Assembly (NCBI RefSeq): GCF_047971665.1
Contig: NZ_JBKEAA010000013.1
Coordinates: forward strand, 43,755-107,754
Direction of reading: 5' to 3'
DNA from: Castellaniella sp047971665
Lineage (GTDB): Bacteria; Pseudomonadota; Gammaproteobacteria; Burkholderiales; Burkholderiaceae_B
Length of the DNA: 64,000 nucleotides
Shown here: positions 52,304-59,914 of the stretch, piece by piece
Layout: each line of letters opens with the position of its first letter
Numbering within the stretch: the stretch's first letter is position 1
Notes under the pieces: generated by a model
What the model was told of the DNA's origin: nothing
The model's input: the letters and a program-made list of their open reading frames with translations, nothing else
The model's database searches: none
Program-made: the position numbers and the translations under genes

Positions 52304-53260
52304 ATGCGTACACCTTCTCTTTTCACTCCCCCGCCGGACATGTCGGACGCCATGCGTCATGAGCGGCGGCACATGCTGGCCCGGACCGGGCTGGCCTGGC
52401 TGGTGATGATGCAGGTCATGATGCTGGCTTTTCCTGGCTACCTGCGCCATGGCGTGCGCGCCCCCGATGCCCAGCAGTCCCTGGAACAGGCCATCGTGCT
52501 GATGAACTGGCTCAGCCTGATCCTGTGCGTTCCGCTGGTCCTGTATTGCGCCTGGCCGGTCTGGCGTGGCGCCTGGCGCACGTTGTCGCAGCGCCGCATC
52601 GGCATGGATGTGCCGGTGGCGCTGGGCATCCTTGCTGCTTTCGTGCCCAGCGCCGTGGCCACCTGGCATGACGCCGGAGAGGTCTATTTTGATTCGGTGT
52701 CCATGTTCGTCGCCTTTCTGCTGACGGCGCGGTTCCTGGAAACCTGTGCCCGCCAGGCCGTCAGTGGCCTGCCTCATGCGGGCCGGGACGCCGACTTGCT
52801 GCGCTCGGCCGATCGTCTGGCTTTCTGGTTCGTCTGTGTGCAGATTGCTCTGGCCGCGCTGGTGGGCCTGTATTGGTGGCACACGCAGCCCGGTCAGGCG
52901 CTTGCCGTGACGGTCGCGCTGCTGGTCATGAGCTGTCCCTGTGCGCTGTCGATGTCGGTTCCCGCCGCGCTGGCGGCCCGTCATGCGGTGCGCCTGCGCG
53001 CGGGGGGGGGGGCGGACGACGGCGCCGATTCTGCCGTGCTGGATCAGGCCATGCGGCGCGTCGCGCGCCAGAATCTCGGCGGGTCGCTGGCCTGGCATTT
53101 GCTGATGGTACCCCTGGCGGCCTGTGGCTGGGTACAGCCCTGGGTGGCTGCCATCACCATGTTGTTGTCGTCTTTGGCGGTTGCGGCCAATGCCTGGCGT
53201 CTGACGCGTCCAGCCGTCAGCGCGATGGCCCGGCGGCGGACGGCTGCCCAGCCGGTGTGA
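52304..53260 (+). CDS. CcoI-like P-type ATPase membrane core lacking all ATPase domains
   Basis: A 318-residue protein that keeps the eight membrane segments of a CcoI/CtpA copper ATPase (about 27-46, 64-84, 102-121, 129-147, 173-192, 198-220, 260-277, 280-300) and the ion-binding CPC (MSCPCALSM, residues 211-213). It lacks the N-terminal metal-binding domain. The actuator domain with TGES is replaced by about 22 residues (150-172), and the phosphorylation and nucleotide domains with DKTGT by about 30 (229-258). The frame is intact and sits at the ccoI position before ccoS and ccoNOQP. It cannot hydrolyse ATP as known P-type pumps do. An 11-G tract lies at 53002-53012. Function unknown; passive copper handling for cbb3 assembly is a guess. 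Confidence 0.85.
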   Translation: MRTPSLFTPPPDMSDAMRHERRHMLARTGLAWLVMMQVMMLAFPGYLRHGVRAPDAQQSLEQAIVLMNWLSLILCVPLVLYCAWPVWRGAWRTLSQRRIGMDVPVALGILAAFVPSAVATWHDAGEVYFDSVSMFVAFLLTARFLETCARQAVSGLPHAGRDADLLRSADRLAFWFVCVQIALAALVGLYWWHTQPGQALAVTVALLVMSCPCALSMSVPAALAARHAVRLRAGGGADDGADSAVLDQAMRRVARQNLGGSLAWHLLMVPLAACGWVQPWVAAITMLLSSLAVAANAWRLTRPAVSAMARRRTAAQPV

Positions 53261-53262
53261 CC

Positions 53263-53424
53263 ATGGATGCCTTGTTCCTGCTGCTGCCGATTTCACTGCT
53301 GTTCGTTCTGGGAATCGGCGTGGCGTTCTGGTGGGCGATCTTTGCCGGCCAGTTCGATGATACCCGGGATGCGGCCAATGCCGTTCTGGACGATGATGAT
53401 CGCACCCACACTGAAACGCCTTGA
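53263..53424 (+). CDS. ccoS: cbb3-type cytochrome oxidase assembly protein CcoS
   Basis: A 53-residue inner-membrane protein needed for cofactor insertion into cbb3 oxidase. The start MDALFLLLPISLLFVLGIGV, then AFWWAIFAGQFDD, is the family hallmark: one membrane span followed by the GQFDDxxxxA motif and an acidic tail. ATG lies 2 bp after the preceding stop. It is too short to be obvious as a separate frame, being the end of a longer open frame. Its stop codon lies within the FNR box that precedes ccoN. Confidence 0.93.
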   Translation: MDALFLLLPISLLFVLGIGVAFWWAIFAGQFDDTRDAANAVLDDDDRTHTETP

Positions 53425-53434
53425 CTTAAATCAA
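53421..53434. promoter_or_regulatory. FNR/ANR box ahead of ccoN
   Basis: TTGAC-TTAA-ATCAA differs from the FNR consensus in one base and is centred at 53427.5. CATTAT at 53457-53462 is at -10 if transcription starts near 53469, exactly the class II activation geometry (-41.5). The ccoN ATG is about 43 bp further on. The left half-site overlaps the ccoS stop codon. Confidence 0.85.
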
Positions 53435-53511
53435 AGATGTTTCGGGGCAGGTAAGACATTATTCTTCTTTTCAAAAATTCATAACTTAACCTTGTTCTGA
53501 GGGGAACGCTT

Positions 53512-54993
53512 ATGGGCACGACCGGCCACGCCGGGACACCGGCCGAAACCTTCAATTACGGTGTCGTCAGACAGTTCACCATCGCCACGATCTTCTGGGG
53601 CGTGGTGGGGATGGCTGTCGGGGTCTTGATCGCATCACAGCTGATCTGGCCGGAGTTGAACTTCAACACGCCGTGGCTCAGCTACGGGCGGCTGCGGCCG
53701 TTGCACACCAACGGGGTGATCTTCGCCTTCGGTGGCAGCGCCTTGTTCGCCACGTCCTACTATGTCGTGCAGCGGACCTGTCAGGTGCGGCTGTTTTCCG
53801 ACAAATTGGCTGCCTTTACCTTCTGGGGCTGGCAGGCCGTGCTGGTCGGTGCCGTGATCACGCTGCCCCTGGGGTATACCTCGACCAAGGAATACGCCGA
53901 GCTCGAATGGCCTCTGGACATCCTGATCACGCTGGTCTGGGTTGCGTACGCCATCGTGTTCTTCGGCACCATCGTCAAGCGTCGCGTCAAGCATATCTAT
54001 GTGGCGAACTGGTTCTTCGGATCCTACATCCTGACGATCGCCATCCTGCACATCTTCAACAACGTCGAGATTCCGGTGTCGATGTGGAAGTCCTATTCCG
54101 CCTACAGCGGGGTGCAGGACGCCATGGTGCAGTGGTGGTACGGGCATAATGCGGTGGGCTTTTTCCTGACCACCAGCTTCCTGGGCATGATGTATTACTT
54201 CGTGCCCAAGCAGGCCGGTCGCCCGATCTATTCCTATCGCCTGTCGATCGTGCACTTCTGGGCCCTGGCCTTTACCTATATGTGGGCCGGGCCGCACCAT
54301 CTGCTGTACACCTCGCTGCCGGACTGGACCCAGTCGCTGGGGATGGCGTTCTCGCTGATTCTGCTGGCCCCGTCGTGGGGGGGCATGATCAACGGCATCA
54401 TGACCGTCTCGGGCGCCTGGCACAAGCTGCGCACCGATCCCATCCTGAAATTCCTGGTGGTGGCGCTGTCCTTCTACGGCATGGCGACCTTTGAAGGCTC
54501 GATGATGTCGATCCGCACCGTCAATGCCCTGTCCCATTACACCGACTGGACGATCGGCCACGTGCATGCCGGCGCCCTGGGCTGGGTGGCCATGATCACC
54601 TTCGGCTCGCTGTACTACCTGATCCCGCGCCTGTATGGCCGCGAGAGCATGGCCCGCCCCGAATTGATCAACCTGCATTTCTGGCTGGCAACGCTGGGTG
54701 TGGTGCTGTACATCGCCTCGATGTGGATTGCGGGCGTGATGCAGGGCCTGATGTGGCGCGCCACCGGCGCGGACGGGATGCTGACCTACAGCTTCGTCGA
54801 GGTCGTGAAGTCCACCTATCCGTTCTACATCATCCGCATGCTGGGTGGCCTGTTCTTCCTGACGGGCATGAGTCTGATGGCCTGGAATACCTGGCTGACG
54901 GTGCGCGGTCAGCCCCGGGTGAATCCGGTGGTGCCTCTGGAAAATCCGGACGCCCGCGCCATCCCCCTATCCACCGTGCCGGCATCGGCCTGA
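53512..54993 (+). CDS. ccoN: cbb3-type cytochrome c oxidase subunit I
   Basis: The catalytic subunit with low-spin heme b and the heme b3-CuB centre, 493 residues and about 12 membrane spans. Heme and copper histidines are visible in RLRPLHTNGVIFAFGG, WWYGHNAVGFFLTTSFLGMM, WAGPHHLLYTSLPDWTQ and DWTIGHVHAGALGWVAMITF. This oxidase has very high oxygen affinity and serves microaerobic respiration. FNR-type promoter upstream. GAGGGGAACGC precedes the ATG. First of ccoNOQP. Confidence 0.97.
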   Translation: MGTTGHAGTPAETFNYGVVRQFTIATIFWGVVGMAVGVLIASQLIWPELNFNTPWLSYGRLRPLHTNGVIFAFGGSALFATSYYVVQRTCQVRLFSDKLAAFTFWGWQAVLVGAVITLPLGYTSTKEYAELEWPLDILITLVWVAYAIVFFGTIVKRRVKHIYVANWFFGSYILTIAILHIFNNVEIPVSMWKSYSAYSGVQDAMVQWWYGHNAVGFFLTTSFLGMMYYFVPKQAGRPIYSYRLSIVHFWALAFTYMWAGPHHLLYTSLPDWTQSLGMAFSLILLAPSWGGMINGIMTVSGAWHKLRTDPILKFLVVALSFYGMATFEGSMMSIRTVNALSHYTDWTIGHVHAGALGWVAMITFGSLYYLIPRLYGRESMARPELINLHFWLATLGVVLYIASMWIAGVMQGLMWRATGADGMLTYSFVEVVKSTYPFYIIRMLGGLFFLTGMSLMAWNTWLTVRGQPRVNPVVPLENPDARAIPLSTVPASA

Positions 54994-55003
54994 GGAGTTG
55001 ACC

Positions 55004-55660
55004 ATGTCGGGTACTAAAAAACGCTTCTCCCATGAAATGCTGGAGCGCAACGTCGGCCTGCTGATCATCTTCAGCATTCTGGTGGTGTCATTCTCTGGCC
55101 TGGTGCAGATCATTCCGCTGTTCTTTCAGCACTCCACCACCACGGCGGTCGAGGGGGTCAAGCCCTACGAGGCCCTGCGGCTGGTGGGGCGTGACGTCTA
55201 CATCCGCGAAGGCTGCGTGGGCTGCCATTCTCAGCAGATCCGCAAGCTGCAGTCCGAGGTTCAGCGCTACGGCCCTTATTCGATCGCCGCCGAATCAGTC
55301 TATGACCATCCCTTCCTTTGGGGCTCCAAGCGCACCGGTCCGGACCTGGCTCGCGTCGGCCAGCGCTACTCCGATGAATGGCATCGCATCCACCTGCGCA
55401 ATCCGCGCAATGTGGTCAAGGAATCCAACATGCCGGCTTATCCCTGGTTGCAGCGCAACTCGGTCGAAGGCGCCGATGTCCAGGAGCGCATGAAGGCGCT
55501 GCGCGTGCTGGGAGTTCCCTACACGGACGAGGAAATCGCCGCCGCGCCCGAGCAGCTCGAGGGCAAGACCGAGGAAGACGCCGTCGTGGCCTATCTTCAG
55601 GGCCTGGGCGTGGGCGGTCGTGCTGCCGCGCAGCAGTCCATGATCAACGGGGGGCGCTGA
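55004..55660 (+). CDS. ccoO: cbb3-type cytochrome c oxidase subunit II
   Basis: The membrane-anchored mono-heme cytochrome c subunit, 218 residues. One N-terminal span (VGLLIIFSILVVSFSGLVQI) is followed by a periplasmic domain with the single CxxCH site in EGCVGCHSQQIR; the axial Met is probably in NMPAYPWL. The start at 55004 has TGAGGAG upstream; the TTG at 54998 is less likely. The spacing to ccoN and ccoQ is a few bases, as in a single operon. Confidence 0.96.
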   Translation: MSGTKKRFSHEMLERNVGLLIIFSILVVSFSGLVQIIPLFFQHSTTTAVEGVKPYEALRLVGRDVYIREGCVGCHSQQIRKLQSEVQRYGPYSIAAESVYDHPFLWGSKRTGPDLARVGQRYSDEWHRIHLRNPRNVVKESNMPAYPWLQRNSVEGADVQERMKALRVLGVPYTDEEIAAAPEQLEGKTEEDAVVAYLQGLGVGGRAAAQQSMINGGR

Positions 55661-55661
55661 C

Positions 55662-55838
55662 ATGCTTGGCCTCATCAACGGGATCGTGACCGTGCTGGCG
55701 ATGGTCACATTCTTCGGCATCGCATGGTGGGCCTGGTCGACGCACCGCGTCGAGGCCAACCGCAGGGCGGCGATGCTGCCCTTCGCCTTGCCCGAGGAGT
55801 ATCAGAACGACAAAAATACCGGGGAACCACATGAGTGA
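55662..55838 (+). CDS. ccoQ: cbb3-type cytochrome c oxidase subunit CcoQ
   Basis: A 58-residue single-span protein that stabilises the cbb3 complex and the CcoP association. The span is GIVTVLAMVTFFGIAWWAW, then a basic turn (STHRVEANRRAA) and the family end LPFALPEEYQNDK. ATG lies one base after the ccoO stop, and the end overlaps the ccoP start by 8 bp. Confidence 0.93.
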   Translation: MLGLINGIVTVLAMVTFFGIAWWAWSTHRVEANRRAAMLPFALPEEYQNDKNTGEPHE

Positions 55839-56733
55839 TTTCGTCAGCAGTTTCTGGAGCTACTACATCGCGGTCATTGCCCTGGGCGGGATCGCCTGGT
55901 GCGTCTACCTGCTGTTTTCTCAGCGCGCCTGGCTCAAGCGCGATGTCGAGCAGGTCGAGAACACCGGCCATGTCTGGGACGGCGACCTGACCGAACTGAA
56001 CAACCCCGTGCCGCGCTGGTGGACGGTGATGTATCTGGCCCTGTGCATTTTCGCGCTGGGCTACCTGGTGCTTTTTCCGGGACTGGGCAGCTGGAAAGGC
56101 ATGCTCGGCTTCACGGCGGGTCAGCAGGTGCTGGAGCAGCAGGCGGCGTTCAATGAGCGCATCCAGCCTGTCTACGAGCGCTTTCGTGACATGCCTGTCC
56201 AGGATATCGCCAAAGATACCCAGGCCCAGGACATCGGACAGCGCCTGTTCTTGAACAACTGTGCCCAATGTCACGGCTCGGATGCCAGGGGCGGGCGTGG
56301 CTTCCCCAATCTGACCGACGGCGACTGGCTGTATGGCGGATCGCCGGAACAGATCCAGCAGACCATCACGGAAGGCCGACACGGGATGATGCCTGCCTGG
56401 AGCGCGTCCATCAAGCCCGACGAGGCCTCGGCCATCGCCCAGTATGTCCGTTCCATGTCGGGACTGGCACATGATCCGGTGCGCATCAATGCCGGCAAGC
56501 GCGGGTTCGAGACTTTCTGCGTGGCCTGCCACGGCATCGAGGGCAAGGGCAATCAGGCGCTGGGGGCGCCGAACCTGTCCGACGATGTCTGGCTGTATGG
56601 CAGTTCCGAAGCCACGATCGTCGAGACCATCCTGAACGGGCGCAGCAATCAGATGCCCGCTCAGAAACAGAACCTGACACCCGAACAGATCCGTTTGTTG
56701 ACGGCCTGGGTCTGGAGCCAATCCAACCGCTAG
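55831..56733 (+). CDS. ccoP: cbb3-type cytochrome c oxidase subunit III
   Basis: A di-heme cytochrome c, 300 residues, that passes electrons from soluble cytochrome c to CcoO. Two N-terminal spans include the CcoP hallmark HVWDGDLTELNNPVPRWW. The heme sites are NNCAQCHGSDARGG and ETFCVACHGIEGKG; axial Met residues are probably in MMPAWSA and QMPAQKQ. It overlaps ccoQ. A short GGCCCC/GGGGCC hairpin (56744-56759) follows and may set the transcript ratio with ccoG. Confidence 0.97.
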   Translation: MSDFVSSFWSYYIAVIALGGIAWCVYLLFSQRAWLKRDVEQVENTGHVWDGDLTELNNPVPRWWTVMYLALCIFALGYLVLFPGLGSWKGMLGFTAGQQVLEQQAAFNERIQPVYERFRDMPVQDIAKDTQAQDIGQRLFLNNCAQCHGSDARGGRGFPNLTDGDWLYGGSPEQIQQTITEGRHGMMPAWSASIKPDEASAIAQYVRSMSGLAHDPVRINAGKRGFETFCVACHGIEGKGNQALGAPNLSDDVWLYGSSEATIVETILNGRSNQMPAQKQNLTPEQIRLLTAWVWSQSNR

Positions 56734-56825
56734 CCATCCGGTCGGCCCCCTTCGGGGCCTGCTGACATCCATTCGATTCACCCGGGCCTGTCATTCAGAT
56801 CAGCCATCCACGGACAGAGGACACC

Positions 56826-58331
56826 ATGCAACAGGATCCCTCCCAGCAGTCTGAAGCTCGGACGCCGAGTGATGCCCCGGCCTGGCAACCCGCCCGCAGA
56901 ATACGCAAGGGCTCGGGGGGAGGGACGTCTCCTCAGGTCGAAAAAGCGCTGGCCGAGGTCCGCTCGAAAATCTATCCCCGGTCCGTCCAGGGGAATTTCG
57001 CGCGCATCCGCGTGCTGATGGTGTTCCTGACTCAGTTGATCTTCTACGGTCTGCCCTGGCTCCAATGGAATGGCCGCCAGGCGGTGCTGTTCGATCTGGG
57101 CGCGCGCAAGTTCTATCTGTTCGGCATGGTCCTGTGGCCCCAGGACGTGATCTATCTGGCGGTGCTGCTGGTGCTGTCGGCTTTTGCGCTGTTTCTGTTC
57201 ACCGCCATGGCCGGGCGTCTGTTCTGTGGCTACGCCTGTCCGCAGACGGTCTATACCGAACTGTTCATGTGGATCGAGACCAAGGTCGAGGGTGACCGCC
57301 TGGCCCGTATCCGTCTCGACGAGCAGCCCTGGAATGCCCGCAAGCTGCGCCTCAAGGCCATCAAGCATTTTCTGTGGATCGTTCTGGCCCTGTGGACGGG
57401 TTATACCTTCATTGGTTACTTTGCCCCGATCCGCGAGCTGGGCGCGCATCTGATGGCCTTCGAGTTCGGCGCCTGGCAATGGTTCTGGATGCTGTTCTAT
57501 GCCTTTGCCACCTGGGGCAATGCCGGGTTCATGCGCGAGGCGGTCTGCAAGTACATGTGTCCCTACGCACGGTTCCAGAGCGTGATGGTGGACGATGACA
57601 CGTTCGTCGTGACCTACGATCATGTGCGTGGCGAGCCGCGTGGTGGCCGTTCGCGCAAGATCGATCACAAAGAAGCCGGCATGGGTGACTGTGTGGACTG
57701 CAGCCTGTGCGTGCAGGTCTGTCCGACCGGGATCGACATCCGTGACGGCCTGCAATACATGTGTATCGGCTGTGGCGCCTGTGTCGATGCCTGTGACACG
57801 GTGATGGACAAGATGGGCTATGATCGCGGCCTGATTCGCTACACCTCCGGCAATGCCATCACGCAACGCCTGACCCAGCCCCAGGTGCGTCGCCGCATGC
57901 TGCGCCCCCGCGTGCTGGCCTATTCGGCGCTGCTGGGAGCCATTGCGATCGCCTTCGTGTTTTCACTGGCCACGCGTACCACCTTGCGGGTGGACGTGAT
58001 CCGTGACCGGGGCGCTCTGGGCCGAGAGGTCGCCGGCGGCCTGATCGAGAACGTCTACCGGTTGCAGATCATCAACTCGGGCGAGAGCCCGGTCAATCTG
58101 GATCTGCGTGCCACGGGCGTGCCGGGCCTGGTGCTGCAGACGGCCGATCAGGGCGCGGCGCAGGTCCGGGTGGACGGATCGGCCAACCGGTTGGTGCCGG
58201 TGGTCCTGAGGGCGCCGGCCGACGGGCTCAAGCCCGGCCTGTACGATATCCAGTTCGAAACGACCGGCACACGCGAGTCCGGCGAGACCGCCTCGGTGAT
58301 CGAGCAATCCAGTTTCTATGTGCCGAATTGA
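56826..58331 (+). CDS. ccoG: cbb3 oxidase accessory protein CcoG (FixG), 4Fe-4S
   Basis: A membrane-bound ferredoxin-like protein of 501 residues. In Rhodobacter it reduces Cu(II) to Cu(I) for CuB insertion. It has about five spans, a first FeS-type pair near GRLFCGYACPQTVYTELFMW and CKYMCPYARFQSVM, and a twin cluster domain with CVDCSLCVQVCPTGIDI and CIGCGACVDACDTVMDK. The C-terminal 130 residues are periplasmic and Ig-like. A copper-reducing step is thus present although the neighbouring CcoI-like protein lacks its ATPase domains. Confidence 0.95.
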   Translation: MQQDPSQQSEARTPSDAPAWQPARRIRKGSGGGTSPQVEKALAEVRSKIYPRSVQGNFARIRVLMVFLTQLIFYGLPWLQWNGRQAVLFDLGARKFYLFGMVLWPQDVIYLAVLLVLSAFALFLFTAMAGRLFCGYACPQTVYTELFMWIETKVEGDRLARIRLDEQPWNARKLRLKAIKHFLWIVLALWTGYTFIGYFAPIRELGAHLMAFEFGAWQWFWMLFYAFATWGNAGFMREAVCKYMCPYARFQSVMVDDDTFVVTYDHVRGEPRGGRSRKIDHKEAGMGDCVDCSLCVQVCPTGIDIRDGLQYMCIGCGACVDACDTVMDKMGYDRGLIRYTSGNAITQRLTQPQVRRRMLRPRVLAYSALLGAIAIAFVFSLATRTTLRVDVIRDRGALGREVAGGLIENVYRLQIINSGESPVNLDLRATGVPGLVLQTADQGAAQVRVDGSANRLVPVVLRAPADGLKPGLYDIQFETTGTRESGETASVIEQSSFYVPN

Positions 58332-58350
58332 AAGCTGAAAGGAAAGCGTC

Positions 58351-58575
58351 ATGGCATCGAATACGTCGAAAACGGAAGGACTGTCCGAGGGTCGCCCCTG
58401 GTGGTGCCATCGCTGGCCCTGGTTGTTGATCCTGGGCCCTGCCGTCTCTGTCATTGGATGTATCATTACCATTGTGCTGGCATTCCAGTCTTACGGTGAT
58501 CAGGATATTATGGACGGCGGGACCCGGCAGGGTCTGGTCATCAGCGCGCCGTCGTCGCCGCCCGCACAGCGCTGA
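58351..58575 (+). CDS. ccoH: Short FixH/CcoH-like protein
   Basis: A 74-residue protein at the ccoH position. It starts like FixH (EGRPWWCHRWPWLLILGPAV with one span to about residue 46) and has the following FQSYGDQDIMDGGTRQGLVI in place of the family's DGLVVDDYYKQG. The periplasmic domain of about 100 residues found in most CcoH proteins is missing; the frame ends in a short Ser/Pro tail with no frameshifted continuation that I could find. CcoH is structural for cbb3 in other bacteria; this may be a minimal anchor form. Confidence 0.75.
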   Translation: MASNTSKTEGLSEGRPWWCHRWPWLLILGPAVSVIGCIITIVLAFQSYGDQDIMDGGTRQGLVISAPSSPPAQR

Positions 58576-58604
58576 GTTCACTATCTACCTCTGGGAGACA
58601 GGCA

Positions 58605-58856
58605 TTGCATGCACGCGATCTGATGTGGATTCTGTGGCCGTCCTTCCTCATGGCAGGGGTCGCAAGCGCCGTCGTGTTTGCTTTGGTTGATCCCCTGGAT
58701 ATCGTGTTCATGGGGTACCTGCAGGCCAGCCGTCTGACGGTCTATACCGTGGGTTTTTTCTTTTTCTGGATCATGGCGGCGCTGTCCAGCGCGCTGACGC
58801 TGCGCATCGCCCCGCGCGGGGTCCAGTTCGATGAGTTCGGCGACCCGATGGAGTAG
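58605..58856 (+). CDS. Small membrane protein of the cbb3 locus
   Basis: An 83-residue protein with two membrane segments (about 7-26 and 40-65), both rich in Phe, Trp and Val, and a short cytosolic end (GVQFDEFGDPME). No named family recognised. TTG start at 58605 with GGGAG seven bases upstream; ATG 58623 is the alternative. It follows ccoH by 29 bp on the same strand and converges with fnr, so it probably belongs to the ccoGH transcript. Confidence 0.7.
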   Translation: MHARDLMWILWPSFLMAGVASAVVFALVDPLDIVFMGYLQASRLTVYTVGFFFFWIMAALSSALTLRIAPRGVQFDEFGDPME

Positions 58857-58883
58857 GGCTGGCCCGTCCGGAGAGGGTCCGGC

Positions 58884-59657
58884 TCAGCTGCAGTCGGTGC
58901 CCGACAGGGCCTGCAGGCCGGATCTGTCCAGAATGTGGACCTCGCGCTGCTGGACCCGGATCAGCCCCTCGCGGGCAAAGCGCGAGAACAGCCGGCTGAC
59001 GGTCTCCAGGGTCAGGCCCAGAAAATTACCGATCTCTTCGCGGCTCATCCGCAGAATGAATTCGTAGGGCGAATAGCCCAGCAACTGGAGCCGTTGGGAC
59101 AGGTTCAGCAGGAAAGCCGCCAGGCGCTGCTCCGAGCGCAGGCTGCCCAGGGCCAGCAGCAGCTGATGGGAACGGCTGATTTCCTTGCTCATCAGGCGGC
59201 GCAGTTGAGACTGCAGCGAGGGCAGTCGAGTCGTCAGCCGGTCCATTTCGTCCAGCCGGATGATGCAGACCTCGGAGTCTTCCAGGGCGATGGCGTGTGA
59301 CACCTGTTGTTCTCCCATGAGTCCATCCAGTCCCAGGACCTCGCCGGGCAGCAGGAATCCGGTGATCTGAACCTGGCCGTTCGCATCTTCGATCTGGGTC
59401 TTGACCGATCCCGAGCGGACGCCGTAAATGGCATCTGCGGCATCGCCCTGACGGTACAGCGTCCCGCCTTTGGAGAGGCGGAAGCGTTCCTTGACCAGTT
59501 CGTCCATCTTGGCCACATCCTGCTGCGTCATACCGAGCGGCAGGCAGATGGCGTTCAGCATGCACGTAGAGCACCGCGTCGATTCGGGTGCTACAGGGAT
59601 GCGTCTTGGACCATTGGTTCTGCGAGTGGGGCCGGAGGAAGGGGGATCAGCCAACAA
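58884..59657 (-). CDS. fnr: FNR-type oxygen-sensing transcriptional regulator
   Basis: A 257-residue Crp/Fnr regulator that binds a 4Fe-4S cluster without oxygen and then DNA at TTGAT-N4-ATCAA. Cluster cysteines are C29, C32 and C38 (C-x2-C-x5-C in RCSTCMLNAIC) and C131 (SEVCIIRLDEM). The recognition helix LTLETVSRLFSRF keeps the E-x2-S-R pattern of FNR. Perfect or near-perfect FNR boxes at 52256 and 53421 in this locus are its likely targets. It converges with the ccoGH transcript and is divergent from nirK. Confidence 0.95.
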   Translation of the reverse strand: MLADPPSSGPTRRTNGPRRIPVAPESTRCSTCMLNAICLPLGMTQQDVAKMDELVKERFRLSKGGTLYRQGDAADAIYGVRSGSVKTQIEDANGQVQITGFLLPGEVLGLDGLMGEQQVSHAIALEDSEVCIIRLDEMDRLTTRLPSLQSQLRRLMSKEISRSHQLLLALGSLRSEQRLAAFLLNLSQRLQLLGYSPYEFILRMSREEIGNFLGLTLETVSRLFSRFAREGLIRVQQREVHILDRSGLQALSGTDCS

Positions 59658-59787
59658 AATATAAAGCCTACCAAAAAAAAGGTTGAGGGGAAAGATCCCC
59701 CTGACCTGTAAAGGGATTATAAGTTCTTTGTCAGGATATTTGGGATGTGCACTATTCTTTTAGTCGGGTATAGTGGAAAATCCATCC

Positions 59788-59802
59788 GATATTTGAAATA
59801 TC
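59788..59802. promoter_or_regulatory. 15-bp palindrome upstream of nirK
   Basis: GATATTT-G-AAATATC is a perfect 7-1-7 inverted repeat, about 113 bp before the nirK ATG in an AT-rich gap (59658-59914) between divergent fnr and nirK. The shape is similar to nitric-oxide regulator (NsrR-type) sites, but the bases are not enough to name the protein. A true FNR box was not found here; only TTGAT half-sites at about 59841 and 59872. Confidence 0.45.
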
Positions 59803-59914
59803 AAATAATAATTTTCATTGGCAGAATGCACCATACGGCGGATTGATATAAAAAAATTTTCCTGCATTGTCTTGATAAAAAATATTTCTATGTCAAATAG
59901 GCAAAGGGGAAACC

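Noticed and set aside
53002..53012. The 11-G run as a sequencing error hiding a frameshift
   Set aside because: The helices before and after it are in the same frame as given, so the stated length yields the sensible protein; an error of exactly three bases cannot be excluded.
52304..53260. The CcoI-like gene as a simple pseudogene
   Set aside because: There is no stop or frameshift, all eight helices and the CPC motif are kept, and two cytosolic domains are cut out cleanly in frame, which argues for a maintained protein.
59838..59890. FNR box upstream of nirK
   Set aside because: Only the left half TTGAT is present in two places; the second half does not approach ATCAA, so no FNR site is called.
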